Source: Candidatus Methylarchaceae archaeon HK02M2 (GTDB lineage Archaea > Thermoproteota > Nitrososphaeria > Nitrososphaerales > JACAEJ01). Taken from it: DNA of 51,774 nucleotides. The stretch is taken from positions 1 to 51,774 of the forward strand of contig JAKLZG010000025.1 in the NCBI GenBank assembly GCA_024256165.1. Direction: 5' to 3'. Position numbers and translations under genes: made by a program. Position 1 is the stretch's first letter; each line of letters starts with the position of its first letter. A model generated the notes under the pieces. It ran no database searches. It was not told where the DNA came from and saw only the letters and a list, made by a program, of their open reading frames with translations. Below, piece after piece: positions 16,753-26,064 of this stretch.

Positions 16753-17349
16753 TCAAGTATAACCTCTACACAATAAATACACTTCACTACTTTGAGACCT
16801 GCTGGCTGGAGGCTTCACGATAATCACTGATTGAAAATCCTTCTTGAGCTGATTCAATAAAATATCAGATTGTCCTCCTTGAAAGATTTTTAGAATGGCA
16901 GTTCCCCTTTTCTCAATTATTGACGGAAAGAGTTCAACAACCCTTGAAGTCAAATCAATCTGCCTTGTAACATCGAGCTCCCATATTCCAGATAAACTCT
17001 GTGATAAATCGGATGTGACTACATCTGCCTTCTTTGGTAATCTACTTACAATTTTATTTTCAATATCTGAATCTCTTACATCGGCAATTAAAGTTATTAC
17101 GTTTTTCGCGATAGACTTTACTTGTTTCAAATCTATTCCAAGAGCGAAGCCTTTAGTTCCAATGACTTCAGATATGTATTGTAACCATCCACCTGGTGCA
17201 CAACCGAAATCTACGACTACGTTATTACTTTTAAGGATCTTATATTTTGTGTCTAGTTGAATAAGCTTGAAGGCTGACCTACTTCGATAGCCTTCTCTTT
17301 TCGCCATTCTTCTATAAATATCTCTTTTAGCTTGATCTAGCTTCATCAA
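16753..17349 (-). CDS. rlmE: RlmE/FtsJ-type rRNA 2'-O-methyltransferase
   Basis: The 198-residue methyltransferase has the K-D-K-E catalytic set expected of RrmJ/RlmE: Lys in GYRSRSAFKLIQLD, Asp in VVTSDLSQSLSG, Lys in AILKIFQGG and Glu in SQSSEVYLLCRG. The SAM site is VVVDFGCAPGGWLQYISE. The target is probably the 2'-O of a uridine in 23S rRNA. The gene follows the TFE-beta gene by 23 nt on the same strand, the end of a run Gar1-TFB-TFE-beta-RlmE. Confidence 0.93.
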   Translation of the reverse strand: MMKLDQAKRDIYRRMAKREGYRSRSAFKLIQLDTKYKILKSNNVVVDFGCAPGGWLQYISEVIGTKGFALGIDLKQVKSIAKNVITLIADVRDSDIENKIVSRLPKKADVVTSDLSQSLSGIWELDVTRQIDLTSRVVELFPSIIEKRGTAILKIFQGGQSDILLNQLKKDFQSVIIVKPPASRSQSSEVYLLCRGYT

Positions 17350-17372
17350 TAATCTTTCTTAATATTATTATA

Positions 17373-17753
17373 CTAAGCATCTTCTGCGCTATTCTGCTTT
17401 TCATCATACTCTTGTAATATCCAGTTCTCAAGCTTTCGACATTTGTAAGGACTCAATGTACCATCTAGAGAACATTTTTCTTCATCGGGGCAGACAATGC
17501 AAGGAGATTGCTCTATAGATTTTATCTGAACTGGTAACCTTATTGGGATTAAAAGATATGTCCATCTTCCATCATCCAAGACTTTCTCTCTTTTTATTAT
17601 ACTCCTCTTTTCGAGTCTTATAGCCAGCCTTGATCCATCCCTACTCGTAAGCCCAAGTTCCTTCCAGAGAGTACTTTGTAATATACCCTCCTTTCCATGT
17701 TCAATTATTAGCTTATAGACTTTCGTTGTTAGGTCGAGGTGCTCTTCTTCCAT
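17373..17753 (-). CDS. Transcription factor E beta-like (RPC34/hRPC39 homologue) with Fe-S cluster
   Basis: The 126-residue protein begins with a winged-helix domain (about 8-70: LTTKVYKLIIEHGKEGILQS, LEKRSIIKREKV). Four cysteines follow, Cys85, Cys88, Cys94 and Cys105 (CIVCPDEEKC...PYKC), in the spacing of the 4Fe-4S motif known from human RPC39 and archaeal TFE-beta. TFE-beta pairs with TFE-alpha and helps open the promoter. Its place directly after the TFB gene, 29 nt away, supports a role in transcription initiation. Confidence 0.82.
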   Translation of the reverse strand: MEEEHLDLTTKVYKLIIEHGKEGILQSTLWKELGLTSRDGSRLAIRLEKRSIIKREKVLDDGRWTYLLIPIRLPVQIKSIEQSPCIVCPDEEKCSLDGTLSPYKCRKLENWILQEYDEKQNSAEDA

Positions 17754-17782
17754 TATTTAATATACCCCATTATAATATAATA

Positions 17783-18763
17783 TTAACCAAAATTTAAACT
17801 CTCATGGTAACTATGAGCAAACATACTCTTTGGGATAACTTTAAGGTGTTGTTTTATTATAAAGTTGTTGAGGATCTCTCGGCTTCTATTCCTAATTGTA
17901 ACCTCTGTCACTTCTGCTGCCTCAGCTATCTCCCTCTGAGGAACATGAGCCCCCGATAGTACAGAAGAGATATATACAAAAGATGCAGCTAGACCTGCAG
18001 GCGCTTTACCATCAAAAATTTTTGAGTTGGATGTATCCGACATAAGTTTGATAGCTAACCTCTCCACTTTTGGATCTATCTTTATGATGTTCACAAGTTT
18101 AGAGATATATTTCCCAATAGATAAAGGGGGAACATAATTTTTTTCAGTTTCTTTAAGTACAAGTCTATAGTATTTCGCGATAGTCCTCTTATCTGCACCT
18201 GTGGCCCTCCCAACTTCCTTTAATGAACGACTAACTTTACATTTTCTGCAAGCTAAATATATAGATGCTCCTGCCATACCCATTACGGATCTGCTCTTCG
18301 CGACCTTTTTCTTTGCTAAGATCCTATAGGTATGTGCCGCTGTCTCGATAACTGTTTTAGGCAAGTTGAGATTTTTTGAGATTTCGTTTATCTTAGAAAG
18401 AACGATGGATAGACTTCTCTCCTCTGAAGAGGCGGTTCTTATCCTTCTCTGCCATTTCTTCATCTTCTTAACACTCACGCGCATATAAGGGCTTAAGGAT
18501 GTTCCATGTGAATCTTTAAAACCAGTTCCTATTACGGTTGTTAGTCCATCATCATGAAGTGAGAGAGTTCTAGGTGATCCAACTCTGACCTTTCTTTCTT
18601 TTTCCTCTGGATCAATCGCTTTCCATTCTGGTCCTTGATACTCATTACGATCTTCTACTACGAACCCGCAAGCTGAACAGATAAGCTCACCCCTATCATA
18701 ATCCCCAATGAGTGATTTACTACAAATAGGGCATTTTCTTCGAGAATCACTACTTTCCTGCAA
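17783..18763 (-). CDS. tfb: Transcription initiation factor B (TFIIB homologue)
   Basis: TFB bridges TBP-bound TATA boxes and RNA polymerase. The 326 residues contain an N-terminal zinc ribbon with Cys11, Cys14, Cys29 and Cys32. A B-reader region follows (EYQGPEWKAIDPEEKERKVR, then VGSPRTL and DDGLTTVIG). Two cyclin repeats come next, with ASIYLACRKCKVSRSLKEVG and AGLAASFVYISSVLSG, and the recognition helix REIAEAAEVTEVTIRNR. The full domain set is present. Its start lies 14 nt inside the end of gar1, so the two are likely coupled. Confidence 0.97.
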   Translation of the reverse strand: MQESSDSRRKCPICSKSLIGDYDRGELICSACGFVVEDRNEYQGPEWKAIDPEEKERKVRVGSPRTLSLHDDGLTTVIGTGFKDSHGTSLSPYMRVSVKKMKKWQRRIRTASSEERSLSIVLSKINEISKNLNLPKTVIETAAHTYRILAKKKVAKSRSVMGMAGASIYLACRKCKVSRSLKEVGRATGADKRTIAKYYRLVLKETEKNYVPPLSIGKYISKLVNIIKIDPKVERLAIKLMSDTSNSKIFDGKAPAGLAASFVYISSVLSGAHVPQREIAEAAEVTEVTIRNRSREILNNFIIKQHLKVIPKSMFAHSYHESLNFG

Positions 18764-19001
18764 TTCTCATGCCTCGTTTCATATTGATCATAACTTTATT
18801 ACCAGCTATTCTCTTTACATTTTTAGTTAGAGGAATTGCAGTTACATAAGGAGATTTTACCGGTCCAATAAGTTCCGTTACCTTCGCTAATTTTTTTCCA
18901 CTAGAATCGAATAAAACTGTTCCCGGTTTTATCCATCGATCTACTTTAATAATCACACGACCACTTTTTGCCAGAAGGATAACATTGCCAACTTCTTCCA
19001 A
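18750..19001 (-). CDS. gar1: H/ACA RNP component Gar1
   Basis: Gar1 helps pseudouridylation by the Cbf5-guide RNA complex. The 83-residue beta-barrel protein has MEEVGNVILLAKSGRVIIKV, then PGTVLFDSSGKKLAKVTELIGPVKSPYVTAIPL, which is the hallmark of Gar1, ending with GNKVMINMKRGMRIAGK. Gar1-TFB adjacency with a 14-nt overlap is common in archaea. The start is the ATG at 19001. Confidence 0.94.
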   Translation of the reverse strand: MEEVGNVILLAKSGRVIIKVDRWIKPGTVLFDSSGKKLAKVTELIGPVKSPYVTAIPLTKNVKRIAGNKVMINMKRGMRIAGK

Positions 19002-19133
19002 TTTATAAATCTAATGACTTCCTTGCTTTTAAACTAATTGATGAGCATAATTAATCATTTTTCTACCTTTTTTTACAAATATTAAATCAGATAAATGGAT
19101 CATCATAATTATGCTTATTTAGCCTAAGATAAT

Positions 19134-19430
19134 TTATCTTTTATATTCTTCACCTCTAACTTTGGTCAAAGCCTTAGAGATTGCTTTTAAAGCGATAGAT
19201 TTTGGCTTAACCTTCTTGATAGATATATAACCAGAAGGGGTCAAACTTCTTTTTGGGTAAGATGCTACAAAGGGCTCAGGTTCATATCCCGTGATTTTCG
19301 CAGCTTTTACAAGTTCATCTAAAGTTGGGTTCTTGATCGAAATATTCAGGGGAACTTTTCTTCCTTCCGATCTTTTTAAGCTTGAGTTGAAATAATCTAG
19401 CCACATCACAAGCAAGTCATGATCCTTCAA
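19134..19430 (-). CDS. srp19: Signal recognition particle protein SRP19
   Basis: SRP19 binds 7S RNA and promotes SRP54 assembly. The 98-residue protein has VMWLDYFNSSLKRSEGRKVPL near the N-terminus, the LDELVKAAKITGYEPE helix, then YPKRSLTPSGYISIKK and the basic tail. The first residues of the family usually read as a short strand before WLDYFNS-type sequence, as here. It follows rps8e by about 77 nt on the same strand. The SRP RNA itself is not in this window. Confidence 0.93.
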   Translation of the reverse strand: MKDHDLLVMWLDYFNSSLKRSEGRKVPLNISIKNPTLDELVKAAKITGYEPEPFVASYPKRSLTPSGYISIKKVKPKSIALKAISKALTKVRGEEYKR

Positions 19431-19507
19431 TTGAGTTCACACAAATTTAGAAATACGCCCAGAAAAAGTTTATGTAACTCTTAAAACGAGAATTAGAAAT
19501 ATTAAGA

Positions 19508-19894
19508 TCATTTTATCAAAATGGCGTTGACTATACTTTCTTGCCCAGGTCTTGAAATAACTTTTGCCTTACCAAACTCTGTTTCAATTACGGCGCCCTT
19601 AGTAATTACGCCACGTCGGTCATAGTCTCTATTAGCCAAGTTCTCGACTACTTTGATGATCTTCATCTTCTTAACCTTTTTTGTAGAAGGATCGAGTACA
19701 TTTGCATATGAGGTTCTCCTAAGAAATAATTTTATATTGTTTCCTCGTACTCTTTTTTTAACTACTTGATCATCTCCTAAAGTAGTTTCAGCTGGGTATC
19801 TCTTAATCTCATATGTTCTCCTCCCCCTATAGGCAGTTCTTTTACCACCTGTTGGCTTGCGCTTAGCTAAGTTTTCGATTGGTCTAATTGGCAA
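19508..19894 (-). CDS. rps8e: Ribosomal protein S8e
   Basis: The 128-residue protein has the S8e core KRKPTGGKRTAYRGRRTYEI, then AETTLGDDQVVKKRVRGNN, ANVLDPSTKKVKK and the C-terminal TKGAVIETEFGKAKVISRPGQ. It is a small-subunit protein shared by archaea and eukaryotes. It follows scpB by 33 nt, in a run with smc and scpA upstream and srp19 downstream. Confidence 0.97.
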   Translation of the reverse strand: MPIRPIENLAKRKPTGGKRTAYRGRRTYEIKRYPAETTLGDDQVVKKRVRGNNIKLFLRRTSYANVLDPSTKKVKKMKIIKVVENLANRDYDRRGVITKGAVIETEFGKAKVISRPGQESIVNAILIK

Positions 19895-19927
19895 TATCTC
19901 ACCACGTTTTAGGCTTAAAACTTATAC

Positions 19928-20539
19928 TTAAATCTTAAGTCTCTTTTGTTTTTTCATACGAGATTGACCTTTAGAGGCTCTCTCTTTCCTTTGGAGATCA
20001 ATCTGTAAGAGTTGTTTCTTCATAGTTTCAAGATTGTTACTTAGCCCAAAATATTCAGAAAAAGCTGAAGTTGTTCTATAAATTTTTGTTCTGCCTGATG
20101 GTTCTCCTGAGATAAAACCTAGTTTTTCCAATGTCTTGAAGTGTGGGTAAGCATGTTTTCCCCTTTGCTCAACTAGTTCCAAACGAGATATAGGTTGAAA
20201 GTAGGCAATGTAAGAGAGAGTCTTAAGCGTTGAGTGGGGTAGAAGAGGCTTTATCGAGAACTTTTTAGCGATGGGGTTATACTTTTTTCTTAGTTGCATA
20301 ACAAATTTTTGATTTTGGAGCTCCACGACCTCAATAGCCTTCAAAGTCGAGTTTAAAATATTCGCTATATTCCTAGTAATTTTTACTGCTTTTCTTTCAG
20401 ATGTTATGCATGCAGCAGACGCTAGTTCTTTTGGAGTAAGAGGACGGCCAGCTGCGTAAAGTGCAGATTCTATTTTGGCCTGAATTTCATTATCATTGAG
20501 TAATGAATTGGACTTCTCTTTTAACTTTGATATCTTCAC
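19928..20539 (-). CDS. scpB: Condensin subunit ScpB
   Basis: ScpB dimers bind ScpA in the SMC complex. The 203-residue protein has two winged-helix domains: residues about 18-90 (IQAKIESALYAAGRPLTPKELA) and about 95-175 (LPHSTLKTLSYIAYFQPISRLELVEQRG, FKTLEKLGFISGEPSGRTKIYRTT), and a basic tail. Its first 47 nt overlap scpA, implying coupled translation. It completes the smc-scpA-scpB set. Confidence 0.93.
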   Translation of the reverse strand: MKISKLKEKSNSLLNDNEIQAKIESALYAAGRPLTPKELASAACITSERKAVKITRNIANILNSTLKAIEVVELQNQKFVMQLRKKYNPIAKKFSIKPLLPHSTLKTLSYIAYFQPISRLELVEQRGKHAYPHFKTLEKLGFISGEPSGRTKIYRTTSAFSEYFGLSNNLETMKKQLLQIDLQRKERASKGQSRMKKQKRLKI

Positions 20540-21149
20540 CCACCTGCTCTAAAGTTATGATGCCTTCTGTTGCAACAAATAGTAACATGATAAAAGATCG
20601 AATTGCATCTATGAGATGCATCCCACGAATATATTCGCTGAAGAAAAGCTCCTCTTTCTTTTTCAATACACTTAAAAGGTTAGATCTAAATGAAGAGATT
20701 AACTCTTTAATTTTAACTGAGAATGGGTCTACCTCTGAAAAGGGCTCATGTTCTACAAGTTGTTTTGGTTTTTCTTTCTTAGGTTCTGCAACCGCTTTCT
20801 TAATAATTCGTTCAAGAATAGTTATTAACTCATCTAAAGATGTTGAGTAAAGCTCATGTCTAAAGGGCATCTCAAAAGAAGGGGGTTCAGTGTATTCGAT
20901 GGGTTTCCTCTTTGCCTTAAGTTTTTCAAATAAGAAGAGCGTTTCAACCTTTAACCTATAGATCAATGCTGACGATATTACAGCTGAACCACAAAGACGA
21001 AGGTCTAGTACCTCCGAGCTTTCAATCATTGAAGATAAAATCTCCAAAAGATCAATGATGTCTAACTCCCAAGGCTTTTGCCTTTTTATAGCTTCAGGAT
21101 TAACTAAGAGATTAAGTGGAGGTTTTGAAAGTGAATGACGGTCAACCAC
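20493..21149 (-). CDS. scpA: Condensin kleisin subunit ScpA
   Basis: ScpA bridges the SMC heads. The 218-residue protein opens with WELDIIDLLEILSSMIE, continues with DLRLCGSAVISSALIYRLKVETLF (a typical kleisin helix), has a charged linker of about 45 residues, and ends with a winged-helix-like domain of about 60 residues (RSNLLSVLKKKEELFF...VATEGIITLEQVGEDIKVKR). The start overlaps the end of smc by 8 nt. Length is typical for archaea. Confidence 0.92.
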   Translation of the reverse strand: MVDRHSLSKPPLNLLVNPEAIKRQKPWELDIIDLLEILSSMIESSEVLDLRLCGSAVISSALIYRLKVETLFLFEKLKAKRKPIEYTEPPSFEMPFRHELYSTSLDELITILERIIKKAVAEPKKEKPKQLVEHEPFSEVDPFSVKIKELISSFRSNLLSVLKKKEELFFSEYIRGMHLIDAIRSFIMLLFVATEGIITLEQVGEDIKVKREVQFITQ

Positions 21150-24100
21150 TTCTAACCATCACCTCAACTTTAGGCTTATATCTGACAACTCGAGATAATC
21201 CATTTTTATTGTAAACTCCATATGTGGCAGATGATCGAGCTATCATAGATGGTTTCAAAGTAATCAAGATAATCTGAGAATTCATTGATCTTTTCTTTAA
21301 AAGATCTGCAAGCTTCTCAAGATTTATGGCATCAAGATGCGCATCTATCTCATCAAACAGATAAAAAAGAGATGGATATACAGATTGAATGGATAGTATA
21401 AATGCCAATGCAGTGACCGTCTTCTCCCCACCACTGATAGATGTCGACTCTCTTGGAGTTTTTCCTGGAAATTGAGTCATAAGGAATATGCCGCTCGAAA
21501 AGATGTCACTCGAATCTTCTATTTCAAGCCATGCAGATCCACCTGTTAAATCATTAAATATAGATCTTAGCTCTCTATCGATTTTCTCGAAAGAACTGAT
21601 AAAAACATGCTTCTTTTCTGCTTCAACTCTTTCTATAAAACGAACTATTGCGTTTCTCTCGCTCTCCAATTGGTTCTTTCTTACAGATATATTCTTATAA
21701 CTAGTTATTATCTCCTGATAGTTACGATTTGCTAATAGATTTACGCTATTTTTAAGTCGAGAATATTCAAGACTTATTTGTGAGAGTATCTTTTCGGCGC
21801 TATCAAAGGTTTCTGATGGCTCACAGTAACCTAAAGAAGATAACTCGTTTAAGATTCTTTGTTCTGTTTCAGATGATGATTCTAAATTTTTTTTAGCAAA
21901 GAATATCTCCTTTTCTATTCGGTTTATCGAGCGTAAGCAACCATCTCTAGCATTATGAATTTCTTTTAGCCTATTTTCGTAATCTTCTAAGATAGGTTTT
22001 GATTTTCTATTCGCTTCTATTAAGTATGATTCCTTGGACTTTAATTCTTCAAAATTCTCAGAGATTTTTTTAAGGTTTAAACGATCTTCCTTTAGAGAAA
22101 TTACTTTCTCTTCTCTTTCTTTCTCTAATTGTGATATCTGTTTGATCAAACGCTCACAATTAGGCCGCAAGATATTTTCTAAATTTGCTTTATCTTTTGT
22201 TAAAAGAGTAATCAATTCACAGATTTGGGAGGAAAAATTCTCTAACAGATCATTAAAAGATTTTTTCTTCTCATCAATATGTATGATTTCTTCGTTCAAA
22301 GACTGAATATTAAGTTCAGAAATCTTTTTCTCATATTCCTCTATTTTCCTAAAACCATCTGTGCGAGTAGACAAAAACCTGTTGATCTTTTTCTCTTGTC
22401 TCTTTAATTTATTTTCAAGCTTTTGTATTTTTTTACAGATCGTGAGTTGAAGTCTTCGATACTTCTTTAAGAAATTTTTAATATTGGTGAGTTGAGTTGT
22501 TAAACGTTCAAGCATCAAAGATTTCTTAATTTTTTTCTTATTCAGTTTCGTAGATTGCTTATTAAGTTTTTTCAGATGTGATTTTCTTTTTGCGATAATA
22601 TTTTTTAATGAATTTGATGCCTTCTTTACTTCTGAAAATGAAGTCTCATCACGAATTAAATCAAATAAATTATCTAATTTTACAATGTAACCAGTTTCAA
22701 AGGCAGATCCCTTTGGTTCAAAAATGTCACCATTCAAAGTAACTGCCCTATACCCCTTTGAGGAGGCGAAAAATGCAGCTTTATTTGAGCTTACCAAAAT
22801 TGTACCGCCGAAGATAAAGTTCACAGCATCATCTAGATCCTTGGTTGTGGATATGAAGTCCGAGATAGTTCCTAATGATCCTTCTATCGGAGGGGGGGTT
22901 ATTGGGTCGATGTTTGAAACTTCTGAAAGAGGAATAATCAATAATCTGCTCATCTTTAGCCTTTTTGCTGTTTCAGCAATTTTTAGCATTACATTAAGAT
23001 TCTTTAATATTATTGCTTTCATCCATTTTCCTGCACTTGCTAAGATTGCTTGCTCGTATCTTTTTTCGTAATTAATCAGATCCTCAAGCTTGCCTATAAA
23101 ACCTCCAATAGCCCCAGCCTCTGCCAATTCTTTCAATTTTCTAAAATTCGATTCGTATGAGGCTACAGTCTCCACAATGGAGCTTTGCGCTTCATATTTG
23201 AGGACAGCCCCACTTGCCTTATCTAGAGTTGACATTGCTTTTGTAATCTCTCTCACAAGTCTGATTCTCTGATCTGATAATAAGGTAAGAGATGCGTTAA
23301 CTTTATGTAAAGATTCTTGTTCAATTTCTTTTAGATGTTGGAGTTCTGAGAGGTTCTTTTTTAATTGACTTAAAGTATCGAGGAAGGATTTGGACTTTCC
23401 TTTTAATGTATCAAGCTTTTCAGATGTCTCTGATTTTTGTATCTCCAATTCAGCGATTCTAGTGGATAGTATCTCGACAGTCTCCTTTTTCTTCATTATC
23501 CTTTGTTTTAATCTTTCATATCTTGGATTTACTTTCGATAAGAATGTGTCCAGCCTTTTCTTTCTATCCTGAATTTTTACAAGTTCTTTAATAGTATCGT
23601 CTTTATCCTTATTCAGTTCGCTCAAGTTTTCTGCTAACTGTCCGACTTCCTTCTCTGCAACTCCTAACTCCTTTAACTTTTCATCATGCATTTTATATAG
23701 AATAGGTAACGTATCATCAATTCTATTCACTGTAATTTCATTCTCTTCTATTTCTGTCCTTAACCTATCGATCTCATTTGATAATTTTGCAATAGCAAAC
23801 TGTAACTCTAGATGTTCTGAACCTGATTCGTCAAGAACGCTAGAAAGGAAATCGCTACGCTCTTGCTCTAAAGATTTAATCTGGTTTTCTATTTTTTCTC
23901 GTTTAGATTTTAACTCATTTAATTTATTAGAACATTTTTCAACTAAATCATTTTGATCGAATATCTTATCTTTCACTGATTCAAGATTTTTTGATAGTAT
24001 TACAGATTTTAACCAATTCATCTCTTTTTCTAAATGCTTTAACCTCAATTGATCATTCCTTTCACCCTCCAAGGAGTCAACTCTATCCTTGATTTCACCT

Positions 24101-24702
24101 ATTCTGGCTAAAGCAACTTGCAACCTAAGATCTGCTTCCTTAAGTTGATTTTCAGCTTCAGACTTCTTTTCATCAAATTGTGAGACGCCTATTACATTTT
24201 CGATCAATCTACGCTTTTCATCGGGCGATAATTCCGAGATTCTAGTGATCATTCCTTGGGGTATAATATTTAGACCTGTTGACGATATAGTGGCAACATC
24301 GAGAAGCTTTAATATCGTATCCCTTCGAACACGTCTTCCATTTAAAAAATATGAACTCTCTCCACTTTCCTTAAGTTCCCTTGATACAGTAACTGTATCA
24401 GAGTCTACAGATATTAATCTATTGACATTATCGATCGTTATCAGTACTCTTGTTCTTTTGTTCGAGCTTTCTGGGATATCAGACTTGAGAAATTTTTGTT
24501 TGTTGACTCTTAAAGATTTAGGGCTATTCTCTCCCATACAGAACCTTATAGCATCGAGGATATTGCTCTTACCAGAGCCGTTTGGTCCTGTTATTATGTT
24601 AAGACCTTCTTCAAGTTTTAAAGAAGTTTTTAACCCAAAAGACTTGAAGTTGGATATCTCTAATTTTGTTATATATGTGCTTTTTTTAACATTAGAGTTC
24701 AT
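21142..24702 (-). CDS. smc: Chromosome segregation ATPase SMC
   Basis: SMC is the ATPase of the chromosome-organising condensin. The 1186 residues have Walker A GPNGSGKS at 39-46 and the start LEISNFKSFG. Two long coiled-coil arms flank a hinge near 510-650 (AGAIGGFIGKLEDLI...). The C-terminal head carries the signature SISGGEKTVTALAFILSIQ and Walker B SLFYLFDEIDAHLD. The first strand also has the FCMGENSPKSLR and INRLISVDSD features of archaeal SMCs. It heads a minus-strand operon with scpA and scpB. Its promoter must lie in 24703-24903. Confidence 0.98.
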   Translation of the reverse strand: MNSNVKKSTYITKLEISNFKSFGLKTSLKLEEGLNIITGPNGSGKSNILDAIRFCMGENSPKSLRVNKQKFLKSDIPESSNKRTRVLITIDNVNRLISVDSDTVTVSRELKESGESSYFLNGRRVRRDTILKLLDVATISSTGLNIIPQGMITRISELSPDEKRRLIENVIGVSQFDEKKSEAENQLKEADLRLQVALARIGEIKDRVDSLEGERNDQLRLKHLEKEMNWLKSVILSKNLESVKDKIFDQNDLVEKCSNKLNELKSKREKIENQIKSLEQERSDFLSSVLDESGSEHLELQFAIAKLSNEIDRLRTEIEENEITVNRIDDTLPILYKMHDEKLKELGVAEKEVGQLAENLSELNKDKDDTIKELVKIQDRKKRLDTFLSKVNPRYERLKQRIMKKKETVEILSTRIAELEIQKSETSEKLDTLKGKSKSFLDTLSQLKKNLSELQHLKEIEQESLHKVNASLTLLSDQRIRLVREITKAMSTLDKASGAVLKYEAQSSIVETVASYESNFRKLKELAEAGAIGGFIGKLEDLINYEKRYEQAILASAGKWMKAIILKNLNVMLKIAETAKRLKMSRLLIIPLSEVSNIDPITPPPIEGSLGTISDFISTTKDLDDAVNFIFGGTILVSSNKAAFFASSKGYRAVTLNGDIFEPKGSAFETGYIVKLDNLFDLIRDETSFSEVKKASNSLKNIIAKRKSHLKKLNKQSTKLNKKKIKKSLMLERLTTQLTNIKNFLKKYRRLQLTICKKIQKLENKLKRQEKKINRFLSTRTDGFRKIEEYEKKISELNIQSLNEEIIHIDEKKKSFNDLLENFSSQICELITLLTKDKANLENILRPNCERLIKQISQLEKEREEKVISLKEDRLNLKKISENFEELKSKESYLIEANRKSKPILEDYENRLKEIHNARDGCLRSINRIEKEIFFAKKNLESSSETEQRILNELSSLGYCEPSETFDSAEKILSQISLEYSRLKNSVNLLANRNYQEIITSYKNISVRKNQLESERNAIVRFIERVEAEKKHVFISSFEKIDRELRSIFNDLTGGSAWLEIEDSSDIFSSGIFLMTQFPGKTPRESTSISGGEKTVTALAFILSIQSVYPSLFYLFDEIDAHLDAINLEKLADLLKKRSMNSQIILITLKPSMIARSSATYGVYNKNGLSRVVRYKPKVEVMVRSG

Positions 24703-24773
24703 CTTTCCACCAGACCTTCGATAAAGATTGAGAATAATTGAAAATAAATCCGATTAAGTACATTTTAATTTTC

Positions 24774-24804
24774 TTGAGCATTCATCACTCATATAGATGC
24801 TCAA
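24774..24804. repeat. Inverted repeat between smc and the M24 peptidase gene
   Basis: TTGAGCAT and ATGCTCAA form a perfect 8-bp inverted repeat separated by 15 nt. It lies in the divergent gap, about 70 nt before the smc start and 100 nt before the peptidase start. It may be an operator or a transcript hairpin; only the symmetry supports this. Confidence 0.35.
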
Positions 24805-24903
24805 CTGTAGCAATTTATAAGTATAGATTTACAAATTTTTGACCTTTATGTGTAATTAATGACATTTTTAATTTGTTGATGTATAAGAATAATAATAAGT
24901 CGA

Positions 24904-25995
24904 GTGTATTTCCTTCAAAGCATGTTCATAAAAAGAAGAAGAGCGTTAATAAAGAGTGCAATGGAAAGTGGTTGTAATGTAGTTTGTGCTGCAACACCTC
25001 AAAATCTCTTCTATGTCACTGGTTTTTGGGGAGATGGTACTGCGGTCATAGATCAAGATGAGACAACCTTGTTTACAAACTCATTAGAAGGAGAGAGAGC
25101 GAAACTTTTTGCGAGGAATTGTGATGTTATTGTCAGTGAAATCGGAAAGAGTTTAAGAAAAATGGTTTTAGATAATATCTCCACCAAGGGGAAAGTATGC
25201 TTTGATGGTGTGCAGTTACCTTTACAGATTGCTATTAAGAAGGTTTTAAAAAAAGATGTTATCTTTAATCCAGATATCTTCTATTCCATAAGAAGGATAA
25301 AAGATGAGACGGAGATATCTGCTCTAGCTCGAGCCGGTCAGATAATGGATGGATTGTTAAGCTACGCCCTAAGTTTGATTAGACCTAAAGTAAGCGAGAG
25401 GGAGTTGGCTGCCGAACTCTTATCTAAAGCTATTTCACGTGGCTGCGATCTACCATCCTCCCCTACTACTCAGAATCCAATAATAGTTGCCTCAGGACCC
25501 AACTCATCTTTCCCTCATGGGAATTTGACAGATAGAAAGTTTTCAGAGGGTGATATTGTTATTATCGATATAGTAATTAGGTTCGAAGGTTACATAGTTG
25601 ATACTACGAGAACTTTTGCGGTAGGAAAGGTTAAAGATGAAATTAAAGATGCATATGAAGCTGTCAAATCTGCTCAAAATAAAGGTATTAAAGTAATAAA
25701 GCCAAGTGTCCTCACTGGATACGTTGATGAAAAAGTAAGAGGGATCATTGATGAAAAAGGATATAGTCAGTTCTTCATTCATAGTACGGGACACGGAGTA
25801 GGATTAGATGTTCATGAATCTCCATCTCTCAAGATTGGTGGAAAAGAAGTCCTTCAAAAGAAGGAAGTAGTAACTGTGGAGCCGGGTATTTATATACCAA
25901 ATAAGTTTGGCATAAGAATAGAGGACACAGTTCTTGTATCAGATAAGACTGTGCCTTTTACAAAGTTTTCGAAGGAGTTTTTAACCTTGGGATAA
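24904..25995 (+). CDS. M24-family Xaa-Pro aminopeptidase-like
   Basis: The 363-residue protein has a creatinase N-like first domain (AATPQNLFYVTGFWGDGTAVID) and a pita-bread catalytic domain. Metal ligands appear in IVIDIVIRFEGYIVDTTRTFAVG (two Asp), STGHGVGLDVHESP (His) and VVTVEPGIYIPNKFGIRIEDTVLV (two Glu), so it should be an active dimetal peptidase. It removes N-terminal residues before proline, or acts as a related dipeptidase. The GTG at 24904 is a possible start; the ATG at 24922 (MFIKRRRALIK) is more like relatives. Confidence 0.9.
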   Translation: MYFLQSMFIKRRRALIKSAMESGCNVVCAATPQNLFYVTGFWGDGTAVIDQDETTLFTNSLEGERAKLFARNCDVIVSEIGKSLRKMVLDNISTKGKVCFDGVQLPLQIAIKKVLKKDVIFNPDIFYSIRRIKDETEISALARAGQIMDGLLSYALSLIRPKVSERELAAELLSKAISRGCDLPSSPTTQNPIIVASGPNSSFPHGNLTDRKFSEGDIVIIDIVIRFEGYIVDTTRTFAVGKVKDEIKDAYEAVKSAQNKGIKVIKPSVLTGYVDEKVRGIIDEKGYSQFFIHSTGHGVGLDVHESPSLKIGGKEVLQKKEVVTVEPGIYIPNKFGIRIEDTVLVSDKTVPFTKFSKEFLTLG

Positions 25996-26064
25996 GTAAA
26001 AGATAGAGATCTTGTCATATCCATACTTAGATAAGATTGTAGATTTCTATAAGTGTTTAAAAAT

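Noticed and set aside
19050-19133. Possible C/D box RNA on the minus strand (ATGATGA then CTGA)
   Set aside because: Only 9 nt separate the boxes, the second C' box is poor and no closing D box is found.
24245-24724. A 159-codon plus-strand frame opposite the start of smc
   Set aside because: It is an antisense shadow of the conserved SMC head domain.
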